Origin: Erythrophleum ivorense
Lineage: Eukaryota; Streptophyta; Magnoliopsida; Fabales; Fabaceae
NCBI GenBank assembly: GCA_026724425.1
Contig: JAIUCV010000103.1
Location: forward strand, 1,364,001 to 1,428,000
Length of the DNA: 64,000 bases
Direction: 5' to 3'
Both the position numbers and the translations under genes were made by a program. The notes beneath the pieces were generated by a model, which ran no database searches, was not told where the DNA came from, and saw only the letters and a list, made by a program, of their open reading frames with translations. Positions 1-9,825 of this stretch are shown one piece after another (position 1 is the stretch's first letter; each line of letters opens with the position of its first letter).

Positions 1-92
1 TCACAGGCTTGAACTACTCCGTCTTACTCCCATTCCATAAGATAGAGGTTATCGAAGTGGCAATGCAATTGGAAATAATAGAAACTAGGCTT
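1..92 (-). pseudogene. LINE reverse transcriptase fragment, continuation beyond solo LTR
   Basis: On the minus strand this short stretch reads SLVSIISNCIATSI, then ILWNGSKTE, a stop, and FKP. This is the part of plant L1 reverse transcriptases that follows the AYDRV (motif A) block. It continues in order from the RT piece ending at the solo LTR junction near 1514, with the CCAGG target duplication at both edges. The catalytic YADD block would lie left of the window. Confidence 0.75.
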
Positions 93-97
93 CCTGG

Positions 98-1513
98 TGA
101 TGCTCACTGAATAATGACACCGCAAGTGTACGGGTCGTAGACGTAGTACGTGATGAATCAAGGTCGTTCCCTTAGAGAATTAATATAATTGGCGATTAGG
201 CATTAGAGTCCTTATATTCATTTTAGTTAAACAATCAATTCGCAATTGGGTTTTATGAAAATTACTTTAAATGTAGTTGACAGTAATAAATGATGGTTGT
301 ATTTGGAAGTATGCAATTAAAAATACCCTAGGAATTTTAATCTCATTTATCTCAAATGTCGATCATTCCTCTTTTAATTAAACGGCTTAATGCAAATTTT
401 AGAGTCAAGGCTAATCAGGTGCAACTGTCTTTCGATTTAATTGAACTCCTATATCCACTCATTCTTGATGTCCCAAGGAGTAGTTAATACTTGATTAAGC
501 GCAGACCTTCTCTCGACTACCTAGGGCTCTTGAGGATATCTCTATCTCAAATGCAAATTAGATTATATCCAATCCTAAGTTGTTTAACCAATTGTCTATA
601 AGCAATTCCCTCCTTTCAAATGTTAATTACCCAATCCACAATCAAACTAAAGGAGGCCACCCAATAGAATAAAATATAATTCAAATTAAACACTAAAATT
701 CTCAATAATCCGCATAATCAACAAGGGAAACAATCTCTATAGACTAAAGGTTCATAAAATCCCTAAGGGTTATAAAATCTAGCCGCTCATGGCTTAAAAT
801 CCACAAACAAATTCAGCAAACATATTAACTATCATCAATTAGAAGAGAAGATGGAGTAGAAACACCTAATCGGAAGGATCAATGATAGAATTGAAGGATT
901 TCCGATCAAATTGAAGCTCCTCCAACACCCTTTGTGTGTTTTCTTCCTCTCCTAGTCGGCCAGAACGTTCTCCCTCTGTTGAATGATGCAAACCCTAGCT
1001 TCCTTCCGTCCATTTTAGCTTGCTAATCTAAATCGTGCGTTTTAGGGTCCGATCTCGCTATGGTGAGGAGTACTTCTTGCTATAGCGAGAGCTTATAAGT
1101 TCTCATATTTATGTTGTTCTCGCTACTGCTCTGCTATGGTGAGCTTCTCTCTGGAATTTGTATGCCTCGCGACTTCGCTGTGGCGAAGTACCTCACTCGC
1201 TATAGCGAAAGTGCATCCTCGCCATAGCGAGTTGAGTTCTAGTTGTAGCAAGGGGACTTGTTCCACTTGTATTTTTTTTCACTTTTCAGCTTCCCTCTCT
1301 TTTCTTAATTCTTTCTTCCTTCTTTTATTTTTCCTGAAATTGAAATCAATCATAGAGTAAGGTTCAAATTGATAAAGATATTATAATAAAACACTTTCTT
1401 TATTTTGTTTAATTGAATCATTTTTAACCCTATTAATCAAGAAGAAAGTACTTTGCCTCCCTAATTTAATCTCAAATATATTCCTTTTTTCATCCTAAAT
1501 TAGGGAGTCATCA
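98..1513 (-). mobile_element. Solo LTR, copy 1, of a palindrome-bearing LTR family
   Basis: On the minus strand the element starts TGATGACTCCCTAA at 1513 and ends in CA at 98. It is flanked on the plus strand by CCTGG at 93-97 and CCTGG at 1514-1518, a perfect 5-bp target site duplication inside the LINE RT. It is 1,416 bp long, noncoding, and has no internal domain next to it, so it is best read as a solo LTR left by recombination. It is related to the 1,410-bp solo LTR at 32540-33949: same start, same array of CTCGCTATAGCGAG-like palindromes, and a similar end with a CTTGCG block. Here the palindrome array lies at about 1054-1231. The family resembles gypsy-type LTRs in its GGAACGACC and ACACTTGCGG words, but no coding sequence proves that. 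Confidence 0.85.
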
Positions 1514-1518
1514 CCTGG

Positions 1519-2892
1519 TAACCCAATTTCCTGGAGTACTGACTCCATGAACACCCAATTTACTCTATCATAAGCTTTTTCCAATTTAATTTTAATGGCC
1601 ATGTACCCCTTTTTACTTGTCATCTTGTCCATCATGTGAGCCATCTCCTTGGCAATGACAATATTATTATGGATTGACCTCCCCGGAATGAAGCTTGACT
1701 GGAAGGGAGAGATTAATGTATTCATCAATGGTTTCAATCTCTTTACTATAATTTTCATGATCCCTTTATACAACACATTGTAGAGTGAGATTGGTCTGAA
1801 CTGTGTGATACTGTTTGGACTCTCCACTTTAGGAATAAAGACCAATAATGTTCAGTTTAACTCCTCTATTCTATTTGGTTCCTGCTATAACTTTTTAACA
1901 AGGGTACACACACTTGCCCCAATAATCTCCCAATTCTTCTGGTAGAAAATCGCTGGGAAGCCATCGTCATCGAGGGCTTTAAAGCTTCCCATACTCATAA
2001 ATGCTTTTCTAGTCTCCATATTGTCTAGTCTTTTCTCTAATCTTTGGATACAAGACTCCTCTAGTTTCCCCATTTGCCTGTTGAACTATACCACGGCCTC
2101 ACTTCCTCCTCTTCAGAGGATAAGTTAAGAAAATAAGATCTAACCAACCTCATCATTCACCCATTAGCCATCATTATTTTTCAGCATAAGGATTTGTTTC
2201 TTCGCCTTCATACCATTGTCTTTATGTAGTAGTATTTTGTGTTTCGATCCCCATCATTCATCCACTTTCCTTTTGACTTTTGGAACCATAAGATTTTTTC
2301 TTGGTGGAGTAGCATGCTCAACTTATCTTTCAGCTTTCTTTTTAATTTTTCAAGGAATACATTGTTTTCATAGGTAAGTTTTTTTTGTATTCCATAGAGT
2401 CTACTCATTAATTCTTTTTTCCTCCTTTCTATCCTTCTAAAGACATACTTATTCCGAGTCATTAAGTCCCCTTGTAGCTTTAAGAGTTACATGTGTGCTT
2501 CCTCATTACACTACCACTTTTCTCGTAAAAAACTTTTAAAGTTATCATGTTCAAGCCACGTTGCCTTAAATCTAAGTGGCCGACTCCTCCGCGAGCATTG
2601 TTCTGGTGTATCATCAACAAGCAACGGGTTGTGATCAGAATTACCCTTGGGCAACACTTTAACAAAGCTTATATAAAAACGGTCCTGCCATATTTGGTTA
2701 CAAAGGCATCTATCGATTCTTCTATATATCCTATCCAACCCTTCCCATTTTAGACCCCTCCATGTGAATCTTGGGCTTGCCGCTTCAAGATCGAACCCAC
2801 ACTCCTGTATCCACAATTGGAAGGCAACACATCTATTCATATTAACCCGGCTTCCACCCTTCTATTCATTTGGCGAAGTTATTTTATTTAAA
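1519..2892 (-). pseudogene. LINE endonuclease C-part, linker and RT N-part remnant
   Basis: From high to low coordinates, 2840-2511 reads as the end of an AP-type endonuclease (FTWRGLKWEGLDRI, SDHNPLL), 2462-2208 as the basic linker (WFQKSKGKWMNDGDRNTKY), 2073-1885 as the pre-RT block (ALDDDGFPAIFYQKNW), and 1845-1519 as RT (FIPKVESPNSITQFRPISLY, SFIPGRSIHNNIVIAKE, LEKAYDRV). The conserved aspartate of the first RT catalytic motif is kept in AYDRV, but the second catalytic block is outside the window. The pieces lie in different frames with stops between them, so no functional protein can be made. Confidence 0.85.
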
Positions 2893-3355
2893 TCTCCTGA
2901 TATGAGTCCCATATTGGAAAGTCTCATAAATGAAATGAAGTTTATAAACTTAAAGGCTCTCCCTTCTAATAGGCTAGTCTTTTGTAATAGACAATACTCT
3001 CATTAAGAGTTGGCCAACCAAAAAAGGTTATCTGCGGAGAGTTCTGACTTGCGAAGGAGCTGACCGTGATCGAGTGAAGCGCCGCTGAGTAAAGCGTCAC
3101 AGAGTGCAGTCATCGAAACGCCCCCCTTCCGAAGGAGGTGGGATTGTTATGAGTTCTACATCGAGGAAGTACCGCTGAGTGAAGTGTCGCAGAGTGCAGT
3201 CATCGAGATACCCCCTGTTCGAAGATGGTGGGATTATTATGAGTTCCACATCAAGGAAGTTTCCTTGAAATGGAGGCCTTATAAAGATTTGGTGTCACCT
3301 TCTTCAATAATTAGCTTTTGGGGAGAGTTCTCTATTTTGCTTAGATACCCATCAT

Positions 3356-3367
3356 TGGTATCAGAGC
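3356..3367 (+). other. TRIM primer binding site (initiator tRNA-Met type)
   Basis: TGGTATCAGAGC is the usual plant LTR-element primer site, complementary to the 3' end of initiator methionine tRNA. It follows directly after the third LTR-like block of the TRIM, as expected for a 5' LTR. Confidence 0.85.
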
Positions 3368-3502
3368 TGGTGGTCGGCAAACTTGAAAAGTGCTACCTGT
3401 GAAGGGTTCTGACTGAAAGAATCAAGTGAAATGTCACTGAGTAAAGCGTCATAAAGTAGAGTTACCGGGGACGTCGGCTCTCGAAGGGGTGAAATTGTTA
3501 TG

Positions 3503-3546
3503 AGTCCCACATCGAGAAATCTAATAAGTAAAATAGGGTTTATAAG
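3503..3546 (+). promoter_or_regulatory. USE-like plus TATA-like module in the last TRIM LTR
   Basis: GTCCCACATCG at 3504-3514 matches the consensus of the plant snRNA upstream sequence element (RTCCCACATCG). TTTATAAG follows at 3539-3546, about 26 bp downstream. Degenerate versions occur in the other LTR blocks (GTCCCATATTG near 2905, with TTTATAAACTT about 35 bp on). Whether the module drives transcription cannot be told from sequence. Confidence 0.4.
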
Positions 3547-3623
3547 TTTAAGAGGCTCTCCCTTCTAATAAATTAGTCTTTTGGAATATACTCTTCCTTC
3601 AAGCTTGTACTCATTACATCTCC

Positions 3624-3960
3624 GCCCACCAATATAGGCATATTCCCATTGTTTTCTATTTCTTCTCTCAGTTTCAGCCATAACCCACACCTTTCTTCTT
3701 CTCTTGGTTTGCCATATACTATAATCATTATCCATGGCCATTCTTTGTCTTCTTTTATTTTCAAGGACATGTACTGATCACTTTTTTTTTCACAGCTCGA
3801 CTCCCAATTCATCTTTGTTCCTTAGTATCCAAATACCACCTAAAAAATCTTGGGCCTCTACCATTTCTACATTCTAGAACCTCCATCCTCTAATGGTGTT
3901 TCTTGTTATAACCATTGATTTTACCAAGTGTTTATGTTTAGAAAGTAGTAGCTTAATTAA
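3624..3960 (-). pseudogene. LINE endonuclease N-part remnant
   Basis: Minus-strand reading gives GIWILRNKDELGVEL in one frame, then YGKPREEERCGLWLKLREEI and PILVGGD in another. This is the N-terminal half of an L1-type endonuclease up to its GDxN motif, which is split by the TRIM insertion. At least one frameshift is present near 3800. The upstream end fades into AT-rich DNA by about 3960. Confidence 0.7.
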
Positions 3961-6900
3961 TGTTAAATATCTTATTTTTATAAAAAATTACAATTTTGAT
4001 TACTTTAAAAATTAACTATATAAAGAGAAAAGGCAACAATTTTTTAAACTTTGAAATTTTATAGATATTTAGTAATTACTAAAGTTTTTTTATTTTGATA
4101 ATTTTTATTAAATTCATAGAAAAATGATAAACTTTAACTTTTTTTTAATTTGAACTACATTTAGAGAAAAGTGAGTGATTTTAAAATTTTTTAAATTTTG
4201 CAAGAAAATATTCAATAATATATAGGCCTCGTTTTGTATGATGATGGAAACTGAAAATAAAATGGAATCTGATGTTAAAATGTGTTTGGCACGCATACGT
4301 TGCAAGAAATGGAATGCAATACGAATAGTATAAATATTATACATTTTTTTTGGGTAAAATATACATTTTTTTATTCCACGTCTTTTTTCCTATGTTATCA
4401 GTAATGACTTTTTTTATCCTTCTTTCTCATTTACAATATGTTTTTTCAATGTTGTCAGTATTGTAACATTATCATCATACAAAATTTATTTATTATTATC
4501 ATATAAAATGTAATTATGCATAGTTAATAGGAGAAAAATAATTAGTCTTATAAAAAATAAAAGACTAATGATATTAACACACACACACAAAAAAGACAAA
4601 GCGAATTTCTTCAAAAAATTACTTAACAAATAAGAATAATAATTTTAAAAAAAAACAAACTTATAAAAACCACATTTCAATTTTTTTAAAAAAAGCCAAA
4701 TAATGAAATAAATAAAAAAAACCAATTCAAGAAAAATATTCAAATAATAGAAAAAAGGCACATAGTTAAAATTAAAAAAATTTAAAAAAATCAACTAAAA
4801 TTCACTAAAAAAGTTTTGATTGAATATTGCAGTCAGAACACATTCAACTAAACAATAGTTGAATAAATTCCGACTACAATATAGTTATAACTCATTTAAT
4901 TCAATCTCTTTTAAAGAGTCTATAGCAGTTTGTTAGATTTTTTTTAATATTTGTTTGCTTTTCTTTATTTTTTTTTCTTTGTTTGTTTTTTAATTTTTTT
5001 CCTTGGACATAAAACAATTATTTTTAAATTTAATTGCTTCTAATATTAATTCAAAATTTTTACAAAAAGATAAATAACAAGAAATAAAATAAAAACATAA
5101 TTTATTATATCACTTACAAAATTAATTATAAAAATATAAAACAATTAAATAAGATTAGATTTATCATTCATAAAACTAAATTAAAGGCAATTTTATTCAA
5201 TTAAAAAAATGAACATGGCCATTATATATTAATGTATTTGAATTTTTTTTATGATAGCCCTTGCGGACCAATAATAACTGGAAAATTTACACTATATTGT
5301 ACTTAATGTGATATGAAATTATTATTTTTTGAATAAGAATATTTTTATCTTTTATCTTCTATTATTTTCCATTCCACTCTTATTTCATCTAATCAATCAA
5401 ATAAATTCAAATAAATTGCTTTTTCTTTTCAATCATACCAAATATAATTTTTTTATTATATTTTATTCATCTTTTTATTTCCATTTCTATCACTGAAAAA
5501 TCTGCATGCAATGAGACTTATAACCTCATAAACCAATTGTGTACTTATGCTACATACATACATATATACATATATACATATATATTAATGTTTATTAATT
5601 TTTTGAATTTTTTATATATAACTTGAATTGTGAACATACTAATACTATAATAAATATGTTTATGGTTCTATGAAAAAGGAAAAAAGAAATGGCATTAATT
5701 TATATAATTTATATTTATAGTTATCTGCTATTTTACAATAGCTCCCCCTAATTTTTATTTAAAAATTAATATAATCTAAGCTTAATTAAATAAAACCAGT
5801 CATATATATTGTAGTAGTGAGCACTCAAGAGGGCGAGCCAGTGGCTACTTGTTCCTTGTGAAATATGACCAGCCATCCATACATGTCTTCCAGTTCAAAC
5901 TCTTGACTTAGCCAATAAAAGTGTTCCATTCCAACCCGGAAGCCAAGGGTCCATCTGGCGTACAAGTGACAGCGACCCTTACCTAAACCTGTCTATTTGC
6001 GCAATATTTCTTCATTTTCTCACATCCTACGCTGGCAGGTTGTACATAAGTCTCCGACACAATCTTTCGAGACTGTTCCCGACTCTGTTTTATTTTGACA
6101 AAAGCAAAAAAAAAAAAAAAACCTCGGTGACATTCCTCAAGATGATTACAGTTTAGTGCAATGCTTTTAAAATTTTAGGATTTGACACAGGATTTTTTTA
6201 ATAATACGATTTGGCTCAAAATTCTACTAATCTTAAATGTAACATATTGTCTTTAGTTCTATAAAAAAGTATCATTGTAAAATTTAGTATTATTTTAAAA
6301 TTTTAAATTATTTAACCAATATATCAAATTAATTATGATTCCTTTGTTATTTATAGTTTACTTGATAGTGGGTTTTTTATTTTTTTTAATATCTATTATA
6401 TTATTATTATTTAATAATATATATTATTTTTTGTTATTTTTTAAAATAAAAGCACAATGGTTATTTTTATCTATTCTATTCACTTTTTTCTTTCAATTTT
6501 TATATACATATTTAACATTCTATGTACAAACATCTCCTTTAGTGCCTTATATTTTGATTGATAGTTTGATTAGTTTTTCAAATCTTTATGAATAATTGTT
6601 AATGAGATGATCCTCGATAAAGGATGTGCTCTTAATGAAACAAAGTAGAATTCTTAGTAAGAAAGGTAACTTCTAATTACTTAGTTTTGTTGTTGTAAAT
6701 CCATTCTGAGAGACTCCGGCTAGAGAGAGTTTTTGCCATAAGCAATCATATTTCACATAAGATAAAACCTTAAATAAGTTCAAAATAATAATAAAGACAA
6801 TAAATATTTTTACAATTGTATGTCTTACTTTATTACAATTGTTCAGGATGACCATGTAATTTTAAAATCTTTAGTTTTATATAGCTAAAACTATCATGTG

Positions 6901-8199
6901 GTATTTTTATTGTTACTATCTACCAAGAATTTCACATTATTACTATTTTTATGAGGTGTTTAGATACTAACAAATATGTTGCTTTTGGTTAGAATTATGA
7001 TGAAAGTCAAACTAGTCTAAATGGATATCCTAATAATAGGATTCGGGCAAGTACAAGATCATCACTTGAGATGAAAACTAAAGGGAAATCTTGGACTAGG
7101 CATCATATGTATGTAGTTAATGAAAAAAAATAAATGTTTGTATGTATATGTATAAATATTAAAAATACAAGACTTTTGTCAACTTTTAAAAGAGTTACCC
7201 ACATGTTTGATATGTATGATATATGAATCTAACTACTAATTTATCATATTATAAAAAAACAAAAGTTTAAGTGATTATCTATAATTGAGGTTCAACTTTT
7301 GAATAAATATTTTATTATTTACATTAATCATTTATTACAAATTAAAAGAACAACAACAATTGTTACTATTACTACTACTACTACAACAACAACAATAATA
7401 ATAATAGTGATGATGGTGATGATGATAATGATAAAACTAAGAATGTCACATTATTAGCAAGTGCCCTTTATATTATTGAGTAAATTATCCTTATTTTTTT
7501 TTTATGAAAGATGCCTAAATTATGCAAATCTCCTTTTTATTATATATATACTTCCTTTATAAATGAAAGTTAACTAAAATCTCTTAAAAATAATATTGAT
7601 TTCTTGCATTAAAAATATAAGTTATTGAAAAATATATTTTTTAAATATTTTCAATGTTAATTATTTTGCATTGAAATATAACAAAATTTAAAAAAGTGAT
7701 TATTTTACATTAGTCAAATATATATTTAATATTTATTATATTATATAAGTAATAAATTTATGTGTATGTTGGATAAAATAGGTATAATTGTAGTTTTTTT
7801 ATTGTAAAAAAATTAGTGTAACACATATTTTTATTAAAAAATAATTAATATTTTTTTTTGAAAAAGAATTATATAATCTAAGAATAGCTTAATAAAAAAG
7901 AGAGTAATATATGCTAAGTTATTTTTTACTATTAGATCAATTTAATGCAGGAGAAAAGACTATGCCATATGGTAATTGCATCCTTGGCACAAAGTTGCAT
8001 TAAAGACTCATCTTAAAAGTCAAGAAACCAGATAAAATCAAAATAAAAAATGTACACGATTTTGCTTTATGTCTTGGTTAAACTTTTTTAATAAGCTTGC
8101 CCTTTACATGTATTCACTCTGTTTTTTCTTTCTTATCTCGCAATATTTGGCTATATCCATATCTTACATCACTAAGTAAAGAAATTAAAGCAGAGTAAA
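3961..8199. other. AT-rich intergenic DNA, no gene recognised
   Basis: No coding region or RNA gene is recognisable. A possible MITE spans roughly 4222-5520: the left end GGCCTCGTTTTGTATGATG and the right end, read in reverse, share a loose inverted match (ATGGAA, AATAAAA), but the ends are too diverged to be sure. A stretch of near-normal base composition at about 5830-6090 stands out from its AT-rich surroundings and has no open frame. A trinucleotide microsatellite is at 7365-7433. Confidence 0.6.
7365..7433. repeat. Compound trinucleotide microsatellite
   Basis: Successive runs of ACT, ACA, ATA and GTGATG/GATGAT units follow each other, consistent with slippage and point-mutated spread from one triplet repeat. 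Confidence 0.85.
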
Positions 8200-9825
8200 G
8201 TAAGCTAGTAAGAGTAACAAAAGAAAGTATAATGAAGCTATAAGTGGGGAATGAATAATCCCATAGAGAGTAATGAGCAAGTGCTAAAATGCTTCAGAGT
8301 ATTATTATTCTAGGATGTTAAAGAGATGATGATGTTTTACAGGATCTACTTCACACGAAAAGCATATAGAAAAGCATAATAGACATTTAAGTTTAACCTT
8401 AGAGATTATGAGTGATAGGTGCCAAAGTTAATGAGTATGAGTTTTATTTATAGAGATGGTGATCTTAGGTTTTAAAATCTCTCAAAGATAGATCACAGTA
8501 GATCATAACACAATACAGTGGGTCGTAGTAGACCTTCGTAGGGCTCAAAGGGATCACAATAAATCCTACAGAGTTATAGAAAGCCACAACTATAGTTATA
8601 ATAGTTCTCTAAGGAGATGATAACATAAGATAGTTTTTACAAATCATATTAGTCTCATAGACCAAATATCTCCTAGGTTTGGTGGACTCTTAATAAAGTT
8701 ATCGGAGCTTTTCTCAAATAGCCAAGCCAATAAATAGATTCTCTCAATAGATGAGTATAGTATATAGGATAAGGAAAGCCAAAAAATTGCTTTATAGAGT
8801 TCTAATTAAATGAACCACTACCTCAACAATTATTAAACTTGACAAATGAAGAGAGAAATCCCTATATATCAAATGTATTCACAAAAGGGTCAGATCTAGT
8901 TTTTATAATAGGATAAATGGTAATTCATGCCTTTAACAACTAAGGATATAAAAGAATGATATCTCACATAAAAATAATATTAGTCAATGGTAGTTGCTTT
9001 TTAGTGCTAGCATAAAAAAGTTAAGAATCATTAAAAAAAATCAATAATAAACTTGAGAATTAGAATAGAAACACTCTCAAGCAAATAAAAACAATAAAGA
9101 AAACTCCATACCCAAAAGGTAAGTGTATTAGTAGATAAAGGATTTGGAATGTTTAAGAATATAAGTTCATCAAAGAAACTATAATCCCAGTAGATAACCA
9201 ATAAATGAGGCTTAAGATAGGGAAAAAATATAGATTTCTTGTAGGATGAGTTAGTAAGAAAGTGTATAAGCTACACAGTGAATTAACCATTTAAGCAAAT
9301 TTGATAGAAAGAAATCTCTAATGGCTTAGAATAAGTAGAGGAAGATAAAAGATAATGCAGAAAGCTATTATAGTAAAGTATTGGAGAATTTATACTAATA
9401 AGATATCTCCAATCTTAAATGCAAGTAAATCCACTAAACAAAAAGAGTCTAATTCCATATGGCTGGGTTTTGCACTAACTAGATATAGAATAATATGATC
9501 TCCCCACTTAGAATAGGGTATGAGAATATAAGGCCTTAATATCAGAAGTAGTCTTTCACAACTCAAAAGTTAAAAGGGTAAATAGTTAAAAGATAGTGAG
9601 CATTAAAGAAATAACACGAGAAAGAAGAAATAACTCACAGTAAGTTCAATAATTGTTAATGAGAATAATGCTTTAGTGGGAAAAGGACCAGGAAGAGACT
9701 AGTCCCTGAGAAAATTAAGAACAGCTAAATAAAAAGGAAAGCCCAATTAGAAAAAGTGTAAAAAATGCAAGGTAATGACTATATTTTTAAAATTTGAGGA
9801 CAAAATTTTATTTAGAGCAGAGAAA
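8200..9825 (+). mobile_element. Heavily decayed Ty3/gypsy 3' pol remnant (tentative)
   Basis: No long frame survives. The support is the 3' end: at about 9788-9825 the sequence reads AAATTTGAGGACAAAATTTT followed by a short purine-rich stretch. This corresponds to the LKFEDEIL-like end of many plant gypsy polyproteins just before the polypurine tract and 3' LTR. Upstream, short stretches resemble integrase words, but each is broken by stops. The position, directly before LTR-like copy 1, fits a 3' pol end. The left limit is a guess. Confidence 0.4.

Larger units (their letters stand above)
2898..3618 (+). mobile_element. Tandem TRIM (terminal-repeat retrotransposon in miniature)
   Basis: A 721-bp noncoding element starts TGATATGAGTCCC and ends TCATTACA. 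It is flanked by perfect TCTCC duplications at 2893-2897 and 3619-3623. It contains several copies of a short LTR-like block beginning TGTTATGAGTCCCAC: a full one at 2898-3000, a truncated one near 3147, a full one near 3233-3350, and a full one from about 3497 to the end. Between them lies a repeated internal block with GTTCTGAC, CTGAGTAAAGCGTCA and AGAGTGCAGTCATCGA. After the third block sits the primer-site word TGGTATCAGAGC. The order LTR, internal, partial LTR, internal, LTR, internal, LTR is that of a tandem TRIM. There is no coding capacity. The orientation follows the primer site. Confidence 0.85.
1..3960 (-). mobile_element. L1-type LINE, decayed, interrupted by two later insertions
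   Basis: A non-LTR retrotransposon lies on the minus strand and runs off the left edge. Reading from high to low coordinates, the pieces are endonuclease start (about 3960-3624), endonuclease end (2892-2480), linker (about 2460-2200), reverse transcriptase first half (about 2070-1519) and an RT continuation (92-1). The pieces are separated by a TRIM (2898-3618) and a solo LTR (98-1513). Each insertion is flanked by a perfect 5-bp direct duplication, and removing it brings the LINE reading back together. Frameshifts and stops are present in every piece, so the element is dead. The family assignment rests on RT words such as RPISLYNVLYK and SFIPGRSIHNNI and the endonuclease word SDHNPLL. The right boundary is approximate; no poly(A) tail or target duplication of the LINE itself is visible in the window. 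Confidence 0.85.

Noticed and set aside
2898..3618. TRIM considered as a Cassandra element with a 5S rRNA promoter
   Set aside because: The 5S internal promoter words were not found; the USE-like motif is different.
6335..6595. 86-codon plus-strand frame rich in Phe, Ile and Leu, membrane-like
   Set aside because: Composition follows from T-rich DNA; no start context, no homology recognised.
7365..7433. TGATGA-rich stretch considered as a C/D snoRNA
   Set aside because: It is a triplet microsatellite, with no D box or guide layout.
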